From contig NZ_JBHLWN010000014.1 of NCBI RefSeq assembly GCF_042432825.1, positions 1 to 64,000 on the forward strand: a stretch of 64,000 nucleotides of DNA. The letters run 5' to 3'. Every line of letters begins with the position of its first letter. Position 1 is the stretch's first letter. Below, piece after piece: positions 26,302 through 34,039 of this stretch. The notes below the pieces were generated by a model. It was not told where the DNA came from, ran no database searches, and saw only the letters and a program-made list of their open reading frames with translations. The stretch comes from Gordoniibacillus chartarius (GTDB taxonomy: Bacteria > Bacillota > Bacilli > Paenibacillales > NBRC-103111). The position numbers and the translations under genes are program-made.

Positions 26302-26331
26302 TGAGTATTTTCGAAATAACGGTTCATACTA
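26302..26331 (+). promoter_or_regulatory. Sigma-G-type promoter for SASP copy 2
   Basis: TGAGTA, 17 bases, CATACTA, with the same -10 and spacing as at SASP copy 1 and a -35 close to the sigma-G consensus. Confidence 0.82.
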
Positions 26332-26353
26332 CCTATCACAGGAGGTGATAACG

Positions 26354-26584
26354 ATGGGTGCAGGACAATCCCGCAGCAGCAACCAGCTGGTAGTTCCTCA
26401 AGCAAACCAGGCTCTGGACCAACTGAAGTATGAAGTTGCTCAAGAGCTCGGTATCCAAATTCCGCAAGATGGCTACTACGGCTATATGGCAACCCGTGAT
26501 ACCGGTGCAATCGGTGGTCACATCACTCGCCGCCTTGTTCAAATCGCCGAGCAGCAGCTCGCCGGCAACAAGTTCTCCCGATAA
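26354..26584 (+). CDS. Alpha/beta-type small acid-soluble spore protein (copy 2)
   Basis: A 76-residue alpha/beta SASP nearly identical to copy 1, with the same protease site region and DNA-binding C-terminus (TRDTGAIGGHITRRL). It differs in Gln for Thr at residue 11 and in the tail, QLAGNKFSR. The ATG sits 7-8 bases after GGAGGTGA; in-frame codons upstream overlap the promoter and are not used. Forespore-specific expression is expected. Confidence 0.96.
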   Translation: MGAGQSRSSNQLVVPQANQALDQLKYEVAQELGIQIPQDGYYGYMATRDTGAIGGHITRRLVQIAEQQLAGNKFSR

Positions 26585-26631
26585 GCAAGTCTTTCGTAAA
26601 TACTTAACGCAGTAGAATTTGGAATACAACA

Positions 26632-26666
26632 AACCTCTACTTCGCGATTGCGGCGTAGAGGTTTTT
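26632..26666 (+). terminator. Terminator of SASP copy 2
   Basis: AACCTCTAC/GTAGAGGTT forms a 9-bp stem followed by TTTTC. The mirror A-run makes it usable from the minus strand as well. Confidence 0.82.
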
Positions 26667-26687
26667 CGTGTGCAGTGGAATGTTAAG

Positions 26688-27053
26688 TTAACCGAACTTC
26701 TCCGGGAGACTGGAAAAATTGTAATTCGACTCAAACGAGATACTGGCTCCCAGCTTGCCCTCGCGAACCGCAAAATCGTAACAAATTTCCCCGTGCGTCC
26801 ACTTCTTGTATTTCAGCGCTTCCACCGCCATATTCCGAAACGATTGGATTTGCGTCTCCGTTAATCCCGATCCGTTGGGTCGTATCGTATCCCCTTCAAG
26901 CTCCAACGGATTGTGCCGGATCCCGAACTTTCCAACGACGTTATTCCTAATTTGAATGAATACCGTACCGGAAGGCAGATACGACAATTCCTCCTTCATC
27001 GTGCGGAAGACAAGCTCGACCTGTTTCGAGAGCGGGAGTTGATCCAAATGCAC
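26688..27053 (-). CDS. Conserved hypothetical protein, 121 residues
   Basis: A soluble protein starting MHLDQLPLSKQVELVFRTMK, with a helix-rich first third and a beta-rich remainder (TVFIQIRNNVVGKFGIRHN, ICYDFAVREGKLGASISFES). The GTG at 27053 is 6 bases after AAGGAGG; an ATG-type start at 27077 would place that ribosome site inside the gene. It stands alone between a terminator and an AT-rich region. I recognise no function. Confidence 0.65.
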   Translation of the reverse strand: MHLDQLPLSKQVELVFRTMKEELSYLPSGTVFIQIRNNVVGKFGIRHNPLELEGDTIRPNGSGLTETQIQSFRNMAVEALKYKKWTHGEICYDFAVREGKLGASISFESNYNFSSLPEKFG

Positions 27054-27329
27054 AATAACCCTCCTTTGGATTATCATATATGGTAATATTATGTATTATT
27101 AATGTCATAGTCCCATTATACTAAGCAAAATGGCATATTTCAACACATATTTACATTAATTTTCCGAATTGTCCCAAGCTTTTACCCGATTGACCTATTC
27201 GGTTGTGAAGATGATGCCGTGTGCTGTGTTTTGCGGTTTTGGTTGAGGCCATGAATATCATGCGGTTCGTGAACGGATTTTGAGGGCCTTATTTTACCGC
27301 TATCGCACTTTGCATTCAAAATAGCAGAC

Positions 27330-27406
27330 TTTGGTGGCGCTATCGAATGTCAATTGATGAAATTGGGCTTGATTTTTCCCGATAGCTGGAAAATAGCGCC
27401 ACCAAA
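27330..27406. repeat. Long inverted repeat with 14-bp perfect arms
   Basis: TTTGGTGGCGCTAT at 27330-27343 is the exact reverse complement of 27393-27406. Pairing extends outward to about 22 bp with two mismatches, and both mismatches would be G-U wobbles in a minus-strand RNA. An inner alternative pairing GCTATCG/CGATAGC (27339-27345 with 27380-27386) also exists. Confidence 0.8.
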
Positions 27407-27443
27407 ATCCGCTAAACTTGTAATAGATCATGTCTTGAGCCAA

Positions 27444-27466
27444 ATAACGGTTTCGGAAACCGTTAT
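27444..27466. repeat. 23-bp near-perfect palindrome
   Basis: ATAACGGTTTC-G-GAAACCGTTAT is an 11-bp inverted repeat around a single base. As DNA it looks like an operator; as RNA it would form a small tight hairpin. No T-tract follows. Confidence 0.75.
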
Positions 27467-27540
27467 ATTATGGGTTTCCGCATACCACAGGTTGTTTGAC
27501 GGATTTGCTTGAAATGAATAGCAAGAAAAGCAGATGGCAT

Positions 27541-27575
27541 AAAAGCCGGTCAGGGCTATTCCCTGACCGGCTTTT
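27541..27575 (-). terminator. Terminator of the DEAD-box helicase operon
   Basis: A perfect 15-bp stem AAAAGCCGGTCAGGG/CCCTGACCGGCTTTT with a 5-base loop. It works on both strands and lies about 70 bases past the helicase stop. Confidence 0.92.
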
Positions 27576-27644
27576 GTATACTTGAGAGACTGTCCCCTCA
27601 TGCTGCAGTTTTTACTGTCGGGACTTCATCCTCATGTGCATGTA

Positions 27645-29765
27645 TTAAGTTCTTTCGCGTTCCTCCGACTGCTTCGCTTTCAGCCATTTCGGCGCGCCTT
27701 TATTCTTGCGGTCGCGTTCCCGCTCCGCTTTGCTCGGCTGTGCTTTCCCCGAAGCGGAGACGGCCGCTCCTTTACGGACTGGCGCAGTTCCGCGCGCCGG
27801 TGCAGCACCGCGAGCCGAAGCCGTGCCGCGCGGACCCGCTCCGCCACGGCCGGGCATCGCTCCGCGGATTTCCTCCGAACGGCGAGCTTGTTTACCATCA
27901 GCTGCATTTCCGCGTGCGGGAAGGTCACCACGAGTTGATGCGCTGCCGCGTGCTGGCATGTCTCCGCGAGCCGATGGGTTTCCGCGAGCTACCATATTGC
28001 CGCGTTCCGTCGCCGTTTCGCGTGACTCCAAGCCGCTGACTGCCGCTGCGTCCCGGCGTCCCCCGGCTGCTCCGCGCAAGGGCGCTGCACCATGCGCAGG
28101 CGCCGCCTTACGCGCGCCTGCAGCGGCGCCCGCCCCCGCGGCGCGTCCCGCCGGCTTCGGCGCCCCGTCCGGGCGCCTAGCCGCTGCGCCTGTACCCGCC
28201 GCTGCGCGAGCGGGTCTCCCGCCAGGGGCGCCGGCTTCGCCCGTGCGCCCCGCCGCTGCGGCGGAGCCGCCCGCGCCCGGCGGCTGCGCCGCCAGCCGCA
28301 CTGCGCGGCCGTCCGCCGCAGCGCTTGCACCCGCGCGCCTTCCGGCCGCGCGGCTCTCCTCGCGGCGCTGGCGCTGCGCCGCGGCGCTCCGATCGTCGAC
28401 CGGGTCGACGATCCGGCCTTCATACATCGCCTTCTGGGCGATGTCCACACCGAGCGCCTTCGCAAACTTGCCGATGATGAACGTTTGCTGCGGCGTCACG
28501 ATCGACACGGCCGTGCCGTGTCGTCCCATCCGGCCCGTGCGGCCGACGCGGTGCACGTAATGATCGGGTCCCGGCGCAGGGTCCAGATTAAAGACGTGCG
28601 TCACTCCGGCCACGTCAAGTCCCCGCGCGGCAACGTCCGTCGCCAGGAGCAGCTGGAAATTGCCGGCACGGAAGCCGCTCAGCACGTTCGCCCTCTCCTG
28701 CTTCCCGGCCTCGCTATACAGCGCTTCAATCGACAAGCCCACGTACTGCAGCTTCTGCACGACCTCCGCCAAATCTGCGGTCGCATTCACGAACACAATC
28801 GCCGACTTCGGCTTATAAGCGTGCACGAGCTTGCGCAGCGTCTCGATCTTGTCCCGCTCCTCACAGACGACATACACATGCGTAAGCGTCGGGGACGTCC
28901 GCTGTCCCGGATGAATGCGGACGAGCTCCGGCTGCGCCATCCAGCGTCGGGCCGTCTGCTCCAGCTCCGGCGGCACGGTCGCGGAGAAGAACATCCGCTG
29001 CGCCGAGCGCGGCACACTCTTCAGAATCAAATCCACATCGCCGGCCGAACCGAGCGCAAACACCTGATCCGCTTCGTCGATCACGAGCGTCCTCGTTTGC
29101 TGAACGTTCAGCTTGCGCAGCTTGATGAGCTCGAGCACCCGTCCCGGCGTACCGACGACAACCTGCGGCTTCAGCTTCAGCTTATCGATCTGACGCTGCA
29201 GCGACGCCCCGCCGATCAGCTGCTGCACCGTTACGCCGGTCGCCTTGCCCAGCTCCTCGGCGACTTGTACAATTTGCATGCCCAGTTCGCGCGTAGGCAC
29301 CAGTACGATGACCTGCACATCCTTACGAGCCGGATCGAGCCGCTGCAGCGCAGGCAGTACATAAGCCAGCGTCTTGCCGCTGCCCGTAACGGACTGCGCC
29401 ACCAAATCTTTACCTGTCAAAGCCAGCGGAATGACCTTCTCCTGAACCAGGGAAGGCTCCCGGATATCCTGTTCCTTCAGTACCGCCACGTAACGTTCGT
29501 CAATACCGAAAGACTCGAAACTGCCGTCCCCCGCTTCCACATCCGGGCCGTCTTCCGTTGCGGCGGTCGAACCGGTTGCGTCATCACCCGAAGCGGCAGC
29601 TTCGCCCGCTGTATATCCCACAGCATTCGAACCCCCCGCCACATCTCCCGCAGCGGCAGAACCTCCGCCGGTCGCGGCCGTTTCTGCCGCCTTTGTGGAC
29701 GCCGCTTCTGCTGCGGCGTCTTCATTTTGCCCGAGCCGTACTTTCTCTTCGTTGCTTTCCGTCAT
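27645..29765 (-). CDS. DEAD-box RNA helicase with low-complexity N- and C-terminal arms
   Basis: A 706-residue protein. Residues 1-80 are Ala/Gly/Thr/Glu-rich. The helicase core (about 85-450) has VTGSGKTLAYVLP (motif I), VLVPTRELGMQ (Ia), VIDEADQVF (II), FSATVP (III) and HRVGRTGRMGR (VI). The last ~240 residues are Ala/Arg/Gly/Pro-rich with repeated ARG/RGD/RGN units, like the RNA-binding RGG tails of cold-shock and ribosome-assembly helicases. The ATG overlaps the sigma-factor stop (ATGA). The tail is coded by extremely GC-rich DNA, which should be checked for sequence errors. Confidence 0.93.
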   Translation of the reverse strand: MTESNEEKVRLGQNEDAAAEAASTKAAETAATGGGSAAAGDVAGGSNAVGYTAGEAAASGDDATGSTAATEDGPDVEAGDGSFESFGIDERYVAVLKEQDIREPSLVQEKVIPLALTGKDLVAQSVTGSGKTLAYVLPALQRLDPARKDVQVIVLVPTRELGMQIVQVAEELGKATGVTVQQLIGGASLQRQIDKLKLKPQVVVGTPGRVLELIKLRKLNVQQTRTLVIDEADQVFALGSAGDVDLILKSVPRSAQRMFFSATVPPELEQTARRWMAQPELVRIHPGQRTSPTLTHVYVVCEERDKIETLRKLVHAYKPKSAIVFVNATADLAEVVQKLQYVGLSIEALYSEAGKQERANVLSGFRAGNFQLLLATDVAARGLDVAGVTHVFNLDPAPGPDHYVHRVGRTGRMGRHGTAVSIVTPQQTFIIGKFAKALGVDIAQKAMYEGRIVDPVDDRSAAAQRQRREESRAAGRRAGASAAADGRAVRLAAQPPGAGGSAAAAGRTGEAGAPGGRPARAAAGTGAAARRPDGAPKPAGRAAGAGAAAGARKAAPAHGAAPLRGAAGGRRDAAAVSGLESRETATERGNMVARGNPSARGDMPARGSASTRGDLPARGNAADGKQARRSEEIRGAMPGRGGAGPRGTASARGAAPARGTAPVRKGAAVSASGKAQPSKAERERDRKNKGAPKWLKAKQSEERERT

Positions 29766-30439
29766 GACTTGCCCCTCTTCTCGTCGTCTTCCCTGTCAAA
29801 TACGTAACCCCAATCTTGCTCGAGCCGCTTGCGGATCGTTTCCCGGGCGCGGTACAGCTTCTGGCGGACAGCTCCTTCGGACATTTCCAGCTCCTCGGCC
29901 ATTTCCTTATAGGACATATGGTACAGCCACTTCATCGCCAAAATTTGCCGATAGCCCGGAATCATGTCGTTCACGTACCGAATGATCGCATCCCGGACGA
30001 ACTTGAGCTCTACCTCCTGCTCCGTCCTTGCGGGCAGCTCCAGGGCGGCGGCCGTCTCATTGACCATCAGCTGCGAATGGACATCCAGCTCGTCGCGGTT
30101 GCGGCGATGCTTGCGCAAATAGTTCAGCGTGACATTCCGGGTCAGCTTCCGCAGCCACGGCTCGAGCCGCTCCAGCTCTTCCAGCAACGGCGCCTTCTCC
30201 AGAGCTCTCAAGAAAGCGTCCTGAATAATATCTTCAACAGCGGCATGATCGCGCAAAATAAAAAACACTTGACGATACACCAGCATGTAAAATTCCTTGT
30301 ACACCTGCTCCTGTACAGAGCTTTCCAGCTTCCGAAACTCGTGCGTCACCAGCAAAGGCAATGCGCTCAATGGTATGACCTCCGCCTTGCCATCGAATGG
30401 CTTTTGACAGTCTATTTCCATATTAGGGCATTGCCGCAT
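29762..30439 (-). CDS. ECF-type RNA polymerase sigma factor
   Basis: A protein of about 225 residues with sigma region 2 (LVYRQVFFILRDHAAVEDIIQDAFLRAL, then WLRKLTRNVTLNYLRKHRR) and region 4 (ILAMKWLYHMSYKEMAEELEMSEGAVRQKLYRARETIRKRL). This is a group IV factor. No anti-sigma gene lies beside it; instead it is coupled to an RNA helicase through a four-base overlap. None of the possible starts (30439, 30421) has a good ribosome site, so the N-terminus is uncertain; the hydrolase gene ends about 50 bases upstream and may share the transcript. Confidence 0.87.
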   Translation of the reverse strand: MRQCPNMEIDCQKPFDGKAEVIPLSALPLLVTHEFRKLESSVQEQVYKEFYMLVYRQVFFILRDHAAVEDIIQDAFLRALEKAPLLEELERLEPWLRKLTRNVTLNYLRKHRRNRDELDVHSQLMVNETAAALELPARTEQEVELKFVRDAIIRYVNDMIPGYRQILAMKWLYHMSYKEMAEELEMSEGAVRQKLYRARETIRKRLEQDWGYVFDREDDEKRGKS

Positions 30440-30487
30440 GGTAAACAATAGAACAACAAAAAAAATGGTCGAAACAGGAAAAAAGTC

Positions 30488-31483
30488 TTATTTCGACATA
30501 GGACCGATGTCTTTCAGCTTGCCTTTAATCCAGCCGAACACCGAGTCGAGCGCCCGCTCGTCTTCCTCCTTCGGGAACCGGTGCGGAAGCCCGTCGTAAA
30601 GCTCCATCGCGTACTCCTTGCCTGCGGCCTCCAGAGCCCGGGCGAGCTTGCGGGCCTGCTCCACGCCGACCTGCGGGTCGGCCGAGCCGTGCACGATCAT
30701 GATCGGGCTTCGCAGCTGATCCGCCCAATAGATCGCCGAACGCTTCACATATTCCTGCTCGTTCTTCTTCGGATGACCGACGACGCGCTTCAGCATGCGC
30801 CGCAAATCGACGCGCTCCTCATACGTCTGGAACAAGTCGCTTACGCCGCCCCAGATGACGACGGGACCGACTCCCTCGCACTCCTTGGCGGTCAGCAGCG
30901 CATTGACGGCGCCCCGCGAAAACCCGATCAGCGACACCGGCTTCGGCTCCACCTCCGGCAGCGAACGCACCAGAGTCACTGCATGATGCACATCGAACCG
31001 GTCCTCGCCGCCGAAGTCCTCGCGCCCTTCCCCGCCTTCGTTCCCCCGGTAGAACGGCGCAAACACGACAAACCCCCGGCGGGCCATCGACACGATCCGG
31101 CGGATCCGCACCATGCCTACCTTCCGGATCCCGCCCCGGCAGTAAATCAGCGCCGGACACGGCGAGCATTCCTCCGGCACGACCAAGTATCCCTTCACCT
31201 TCAGCCCTTGACTCATATACGTGACCACATACAGCGCCACATTGCGGGCAAAGCATCGCGTCCGTACCCGCTCCACCAGAGCGCCGTCAGGCAGCTTCAC
31301 TTCGAACGCTTCCGGCTGAGCAGCCGTATCGTCGTCATCCTTGCAGCCGATCCCCCGCTCTTCCGGCCCGCCGCCAGGCGTCTGCTCCCCCACGTCACCC
31401 CCCGGCCCGAGCAGCTGCGGAGGCATCATTGTCTCCATCGGCTCGCCTCCCGGTTTGTATTCGATCGTCGTCATGTCCGCCAT
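30488..31483 (-). CDS. Alpha/beta hydrolase (prolyl-oligopeptidase/dienelactone hydrolase-like)
   Basis: A 331-residue serine hydrolase. The first ~60 residues are a Gly/Pro/Asp-rich, apparently disordered lead. The fold follows with the nucleophile elbow GFSRG (about residue 192), the acid in HGSADPQVG and the His in LPHRFP, making a complete triad. The oxyanion strand is CPALIYCRGG. There is no signal peptide. GGAGGTG lies 6 bases before the ATG. The substrate (ester or peptide) is unknown. It may be first in an operon with the sigma factor and helicase. Confidence 0.87.
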   Translation of the reverse strand: MADMTTIEYKPGGEPMETMMPPQLLGPGGDVGEQTPGGGPEERGIGCKDDDDTAAQPEAFEVKLPDGALVERVRTRCFARNVALYVVTYMSQGLKVKGYLVVPEECSPCPALIYCRGGIRKVGMVRIRRIVSMARRGFVVFAPFYRGNEGGEGREDFGGEDRFDVHHAVTLVRSLPEVEPKPVSLIGFSRGAVNALLTAKECEGVGPVVIWGGVSDLFQTYEERVDLRRMLKRVVGHPKKNEQEYVKRSAIYWADQLRSPIMIVHGSADPQVGVEQARKLARALEAAGKEYAMELYDGLPHRFPKEEDERALDSVFGWIKGKLKDIGPMSK

Positions 31484-31581
31484 CCGCTCACCTCCGCTAG
31501 GTCTGCAATCGATTTTGACACTGGAAGCCGCCTTCCGTTACACTGGGGAATAACCTTATTTTGACTAGAAAGGCGGATTGT

Positions 31582-31848
31582 ATGAATTCCGAATTCCATA
31601 CCCAATTTCACGCACTGGTCGAGAAGCTCGCCGAGCTCACAACGGGCGACACTTCCGAGGACATGATCGAAAAAATCAAAGTATGGGCGATCTACAACCA
31701 TATTCACAAAACGATGCCGGCGCTTGCCTCCCACTGGTCGCAGTCGCACCCGGAAGCAAGAGCCGAGGTGCGCGCTTTGTTCGAGGAAATCCGCGACAAA
31801 AACCAAGCGCTGCGCCAAGCTTCGGCCGCGGGCAAAGAAAGCGAATAA
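31582..31848 (+). CDS. DUF2573 family small protein (YusU-like)
   Basis: An 88-residue, mostly helical, acidic protein beginning MNSEFHTQFHALVEKLAEL, with KVWAIYNHIHKTMPALASHW in the middle. That block resembles Bacillus YusU/DUF2573, a family of unknown role. The ATG at 31582 follows AAAGGCGG by 5 bases; an in-frame codon at 31561 has no ribosome site. It is divergent from the hydrolase and 62 bases ahead of a YkuS-like gene. Confidence 0.75.
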   Translation: MNSEFHTQFHALVEKLAELTTGDTSEDMIEKIKVWAIYNHIHKTMPALASHWSQSHPEARAEVRALFEEIRDKNQALRQASAAGKESE

Positions 31849-31910
31849 AACGGTCCGCCGCCAGCCAAAATAAGCCAGGATCAATTGAACCTACAAGGAG
31901 ATGGATCACA

Positions 31911-32153
31911 ATGGCTAAAGTGGCAGTGGAGAACGGTTTGGGCACTTTTAAGGAAGCGCTGCAGCAAAACGGCTTCGAAGTCGTCGGCATGGAAAACGCC
32001 GGCAACGCGGCATGCTGCGTCATCAGCGGGCAGGACAAGAACGTCATGGGTATTGCCGACACGTACACGCAGGCGTCGGTCATCAATTGCGAAGGCTTGT
32101 CTCCGGACGAAGTTGTCCGCCAGGTCAGCAGCCGCGTCAACGCAGCGCAATAA
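31911..32153 (+). CDS. UPF0180 family protein (YkuS-like)
   Basis: An 80-residue protein of the UPF0180 family. It matches the family layout: KVAVENGLGTFKEALQQNGFEVV, then CCVISGQDKNVMGI and VINCEGLSPDEVVRQV. The Cys pair after Ala-Ala is a common family feature. AAGGAG lies 9 bases before the ATG. Function is unknown; it is likely cytosolic. Confidence 0.85.
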   Translation: MAKVAVENGLGTFKEALQQNGFEVVGMENAGNAACCVISGQDKNVMGIADTYTQASVINCEGLSPDEVVRQVSSRVNAAQ

Positions 32154-32175
32154 AGGTAAGCAGTGCATCTTGCCG

Positions 32176-32206
32176 AAACGGCGGATCCTGAGCGGGTCCG
32201 TCGTTT
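32176..32206 (+). terminator. Terminator after the YkuS-like gene
   Basis: AAACGGCGGATCC pairs with GGGTCCGTCGTTT, two wobble pairs included, and ends in TTTT. Confidence 0.65.
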
Positions 32207-32348
32207 TGCATTTGGCGGGAGGGCGGGGCGCCGGCCTTTGGTCCAGCGGGAGAGAGAGTGAGCCTATTCTCGCGTCCGCTTCTGTCGTCTCTCCACCGAA
32301 CATGGCCACCATTTCGCTGTCTACCTTCTGGCCGATGACCATCGCTGT

Positions 32349-32366
32349 AACCCTTCTACAGCTGAA
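32349..32366. repeat. Short dispersed repeat, copy 1
   Basis: The 18-mer AACCCTTCTACAGCTGAA matches AACCTTTCTACAGCTGAA at 34998-35015 in 17 positions. Both lie in intergenic DNA. Copy 1 also forms a hairpin GCTGTA/TACAGC with the bases before it. Confidence 0.5.
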
Positions 32367-32403
32367 GTCCTCTTGCAGCCGCCGCCGGACCGCCCTGCCT
32401 TCG

Positions 32404-33180
32404 CTACTTCTTGTTCAGCAGCTTGTGCGCAAACCGGTCGAACGAGCGCGGGAACATCTGGGCCAGCTTCACGCCAATCCCGGCATAGCCCGGCAAAATG
32501 ACGTCGGCGGTGCCCCGTTCGATCGCCCGCAGCATCGCAGCTACGACAGTTTCCGGCTTCAGCAAGAGCCAGGATACGTTCTTCACGTAATTGCCGCTCG
32601 GATCGGCCTTATCGAAGAACGGCGTATCGATCGGCCCCGGGTTTATGGCGGTAAGGCCGACTCCCGTGCCGAACAGCTCCTGCCGCAGCGAGCTTGTAAA
32701 GCCGAGCACGGCGTGCTTCGTCGCGCTGTATCCCGCCGATTTGGCGGAGCCGAATTTGCCGGCAAGCGAAGCGACGTTAACGATATGTCCGCTGCCCCGA
32801 GCCAGCATTTGCGGTAAAACCGCCTTCGTACAGCGGACCGTACCCATATAGTTGACGTCCATCATGCTTTCGTATTCTTCCAAAGACGCTTCGGCAACAT
32901 AGTCGAACACGCCGTATCCGGCGTTGTTAACGAGTATGTCGATGCCGCCGAATTCCGCCGTGATGTCCAGTACTGTCTCTTCGATTTGCCGGGCATCGGT
33001 TACATCAAGCCGCCGCACCGCATGTCGGCCGGGAAGCTTTGCCGCCACGGCATGAAGCTTGCTCTCGGAACGGGCCGTCAGAATCGGTACCGCCCCTCTC
33101 TCCGCCAGCCGCAGGGCGGTCAGCGCTCCGATGCCGGAGGAAGCACCGGTAATCAGTACGATTTTTCCGCTAAGCTGCAC
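32404..33180 (-). CDS. Short-chain dehydrogenase/reductase
   Basis: A 258-residue classical SDR. The NAD(P) loop is TGASSGIG, the core motif NNAG is present (LVNNAGYG), and the catalytic Ser in NVASLAG and the YSATK pair are intact. An Arg after the second strand (TARSESK) suggests NADP preference. Bacillus YqjQ is a similar protein. The substrate is unknown. A GTG start overlaps the CheX gene by 11 bases, so the two are co-translated, though no functional link is obvious. Confidence 0.9.
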   Translation of the reverse strand: MQLSGKIVLITGASSGIGALTALRLAERGAVPILTARSESKLHAVAAKLPGRHAVRRLDVTDARQIEETVLDITAEFGGIDILVNNAGYGVFDYVAEASLEEYESMMDVNYMGTVRCTKAVLPQMLARGSGHIVNVASLAGKFGSAKSAGYSATKHAVLGFTSSLRQELFGTGVGLTAINPGPIDTPFFDKADPSGNYVKNVSWLLLKPETVVAAMLRAIERGTADVILPGYAGIGVKLAQMFPRSFDRFAHKLLNKK

Positions 33181-33724
33181 GAGCCCTCGTCCCTTCTATC
33201 CGGTTCTTGTACATGCACAAAAAAGTGGATGCCCGTTGCCGAGCTCCACTTTCGTCTTCGACAATGATGTCATTTTGCGCGATTAGCACTTGAATATCCA
33301 GCTCGCCGATTCCTTCCATAATAAGCGGGATCGTCAGCGCCTTGCGCATGACCCCGTCCTCCGGCGCATATAGCTTCGGCGGCGTAATGTCGACCCGTAC
33401 ACCTTGGTTGTACAGCATCGTGCTGGCATTGCCGCTGATCATGTTGCCGAGCTCCGATATGGCGCTTCGTCCGATCTCGTCCATCTCCGTAAGGACAAAC
33501 CCGCCCATCATGGCTGACACGACCTTCAGGGCAACCTCCTGGTGCAGGCCGAATAAAATATCTCCCTGCATCTGGCCCGTCATCCCGATCTGAATCCAAA
33601 TGTAATCGGAAACAAATTGAATTTCCTTAATGCCCATTTGCCCCGTTGCAGGACGGATGCATGCGACCTGCTCGATAACGATCCTCGCGGATTCTAGGAA
33701 TGGATTAATATATTCAGCCTTCAT
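33170..33724 (-). CDS. CheX-like chemotaxis phosphatase
   Basis: A 184-residue protein of the CheC/CheX family, which removes phosphate from CheY. The catalytic signature S-x-x-E-x-x-N is seen in AISELGNMISGNAS, and the N-terminus MKAEYINPFLESA is typical. It is longer than usual CheX (about 155), with extra C-terminal residues after EDESGARQRAS. AAAGGAG precedes the ATG by 9 bases. No other chemotaxis gene is in the window. Confidence 0.88.
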   Translation of the reverse strand: MKAEYINPFLESARIVIEQVACIRPATGQMGIKEIQFVSDYIWIQIGMTGQMQGDILFGLHQEVALKVVSAMMGGFVLTEMDEIGRSAISELGNMISGNASTMLYNQGVRVDITPPKLYAPEDGVMRKALTIPLIMEGIGELDIQVLIAQNDIIVEDESGARQRASTFLCMYKNRIEGTRARAA

Positions 33725-34039
33725 TGTTGGTCTCCTTTTGCCACAAAGATGACTGCAGGAAGTTCGTCGCTTTTCCTACATTATACCTAATCTTTCGCGC
33801 ATCGTATACACTTTTTCCTGCTTGTTTGATTATAAGAAAAAATGGAATATGTCCCCAGCCCTGTTTTTCCTTGTAATCGACGGCGTTCGATCCAAATCTG
33901 TCGACCTTTCCGGCAAACAAGGAGCCAAATGGGTAGTGAGCCGGCGAGAGGTGTGGTAAGGTAAGTGATAGTCAACCATACACAGACGTTCATTTGAAGC
34001 GGAATTGTCAGGATAGGATACAGAAAAGGAGTTTTGGAG
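33725..34039. other. Intergenic region between cheX and the HAD phosphatase
   Basis: This 315-base divergent region holds ATTATA at 33781-33786 (a TATAAT -10 for cheX on the minus strand with a poor -35) and TTGAAG/17/GATACA before the HAD gene. No gene is convincing. Confidence 0.5.

Larger units (their letters stand above)
27054..27644. other. AT-rich intergenic region with large inverted repeats
   Basis: This 590-base stretch has no convincing gene. It contains a 14-bp perfect inverted repeat (27330-27343 with 27393-27406) that extends to about 22 bp, a 23-bp palindrome (27444-27466) and the helicase terminator. Its composition is clearly more AT-rich than its surroundings, especially the helicase gene. 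The promoter for the 27053 gene must lie at 27060-27130. Confidence 0.8.

Noticed and set aside
28092..29807. 571-codon frame opposite the helicase gene
   Set aside because: Arg/His/Leu-rich antisense frame of a GC-rich gene with no ribosome site.
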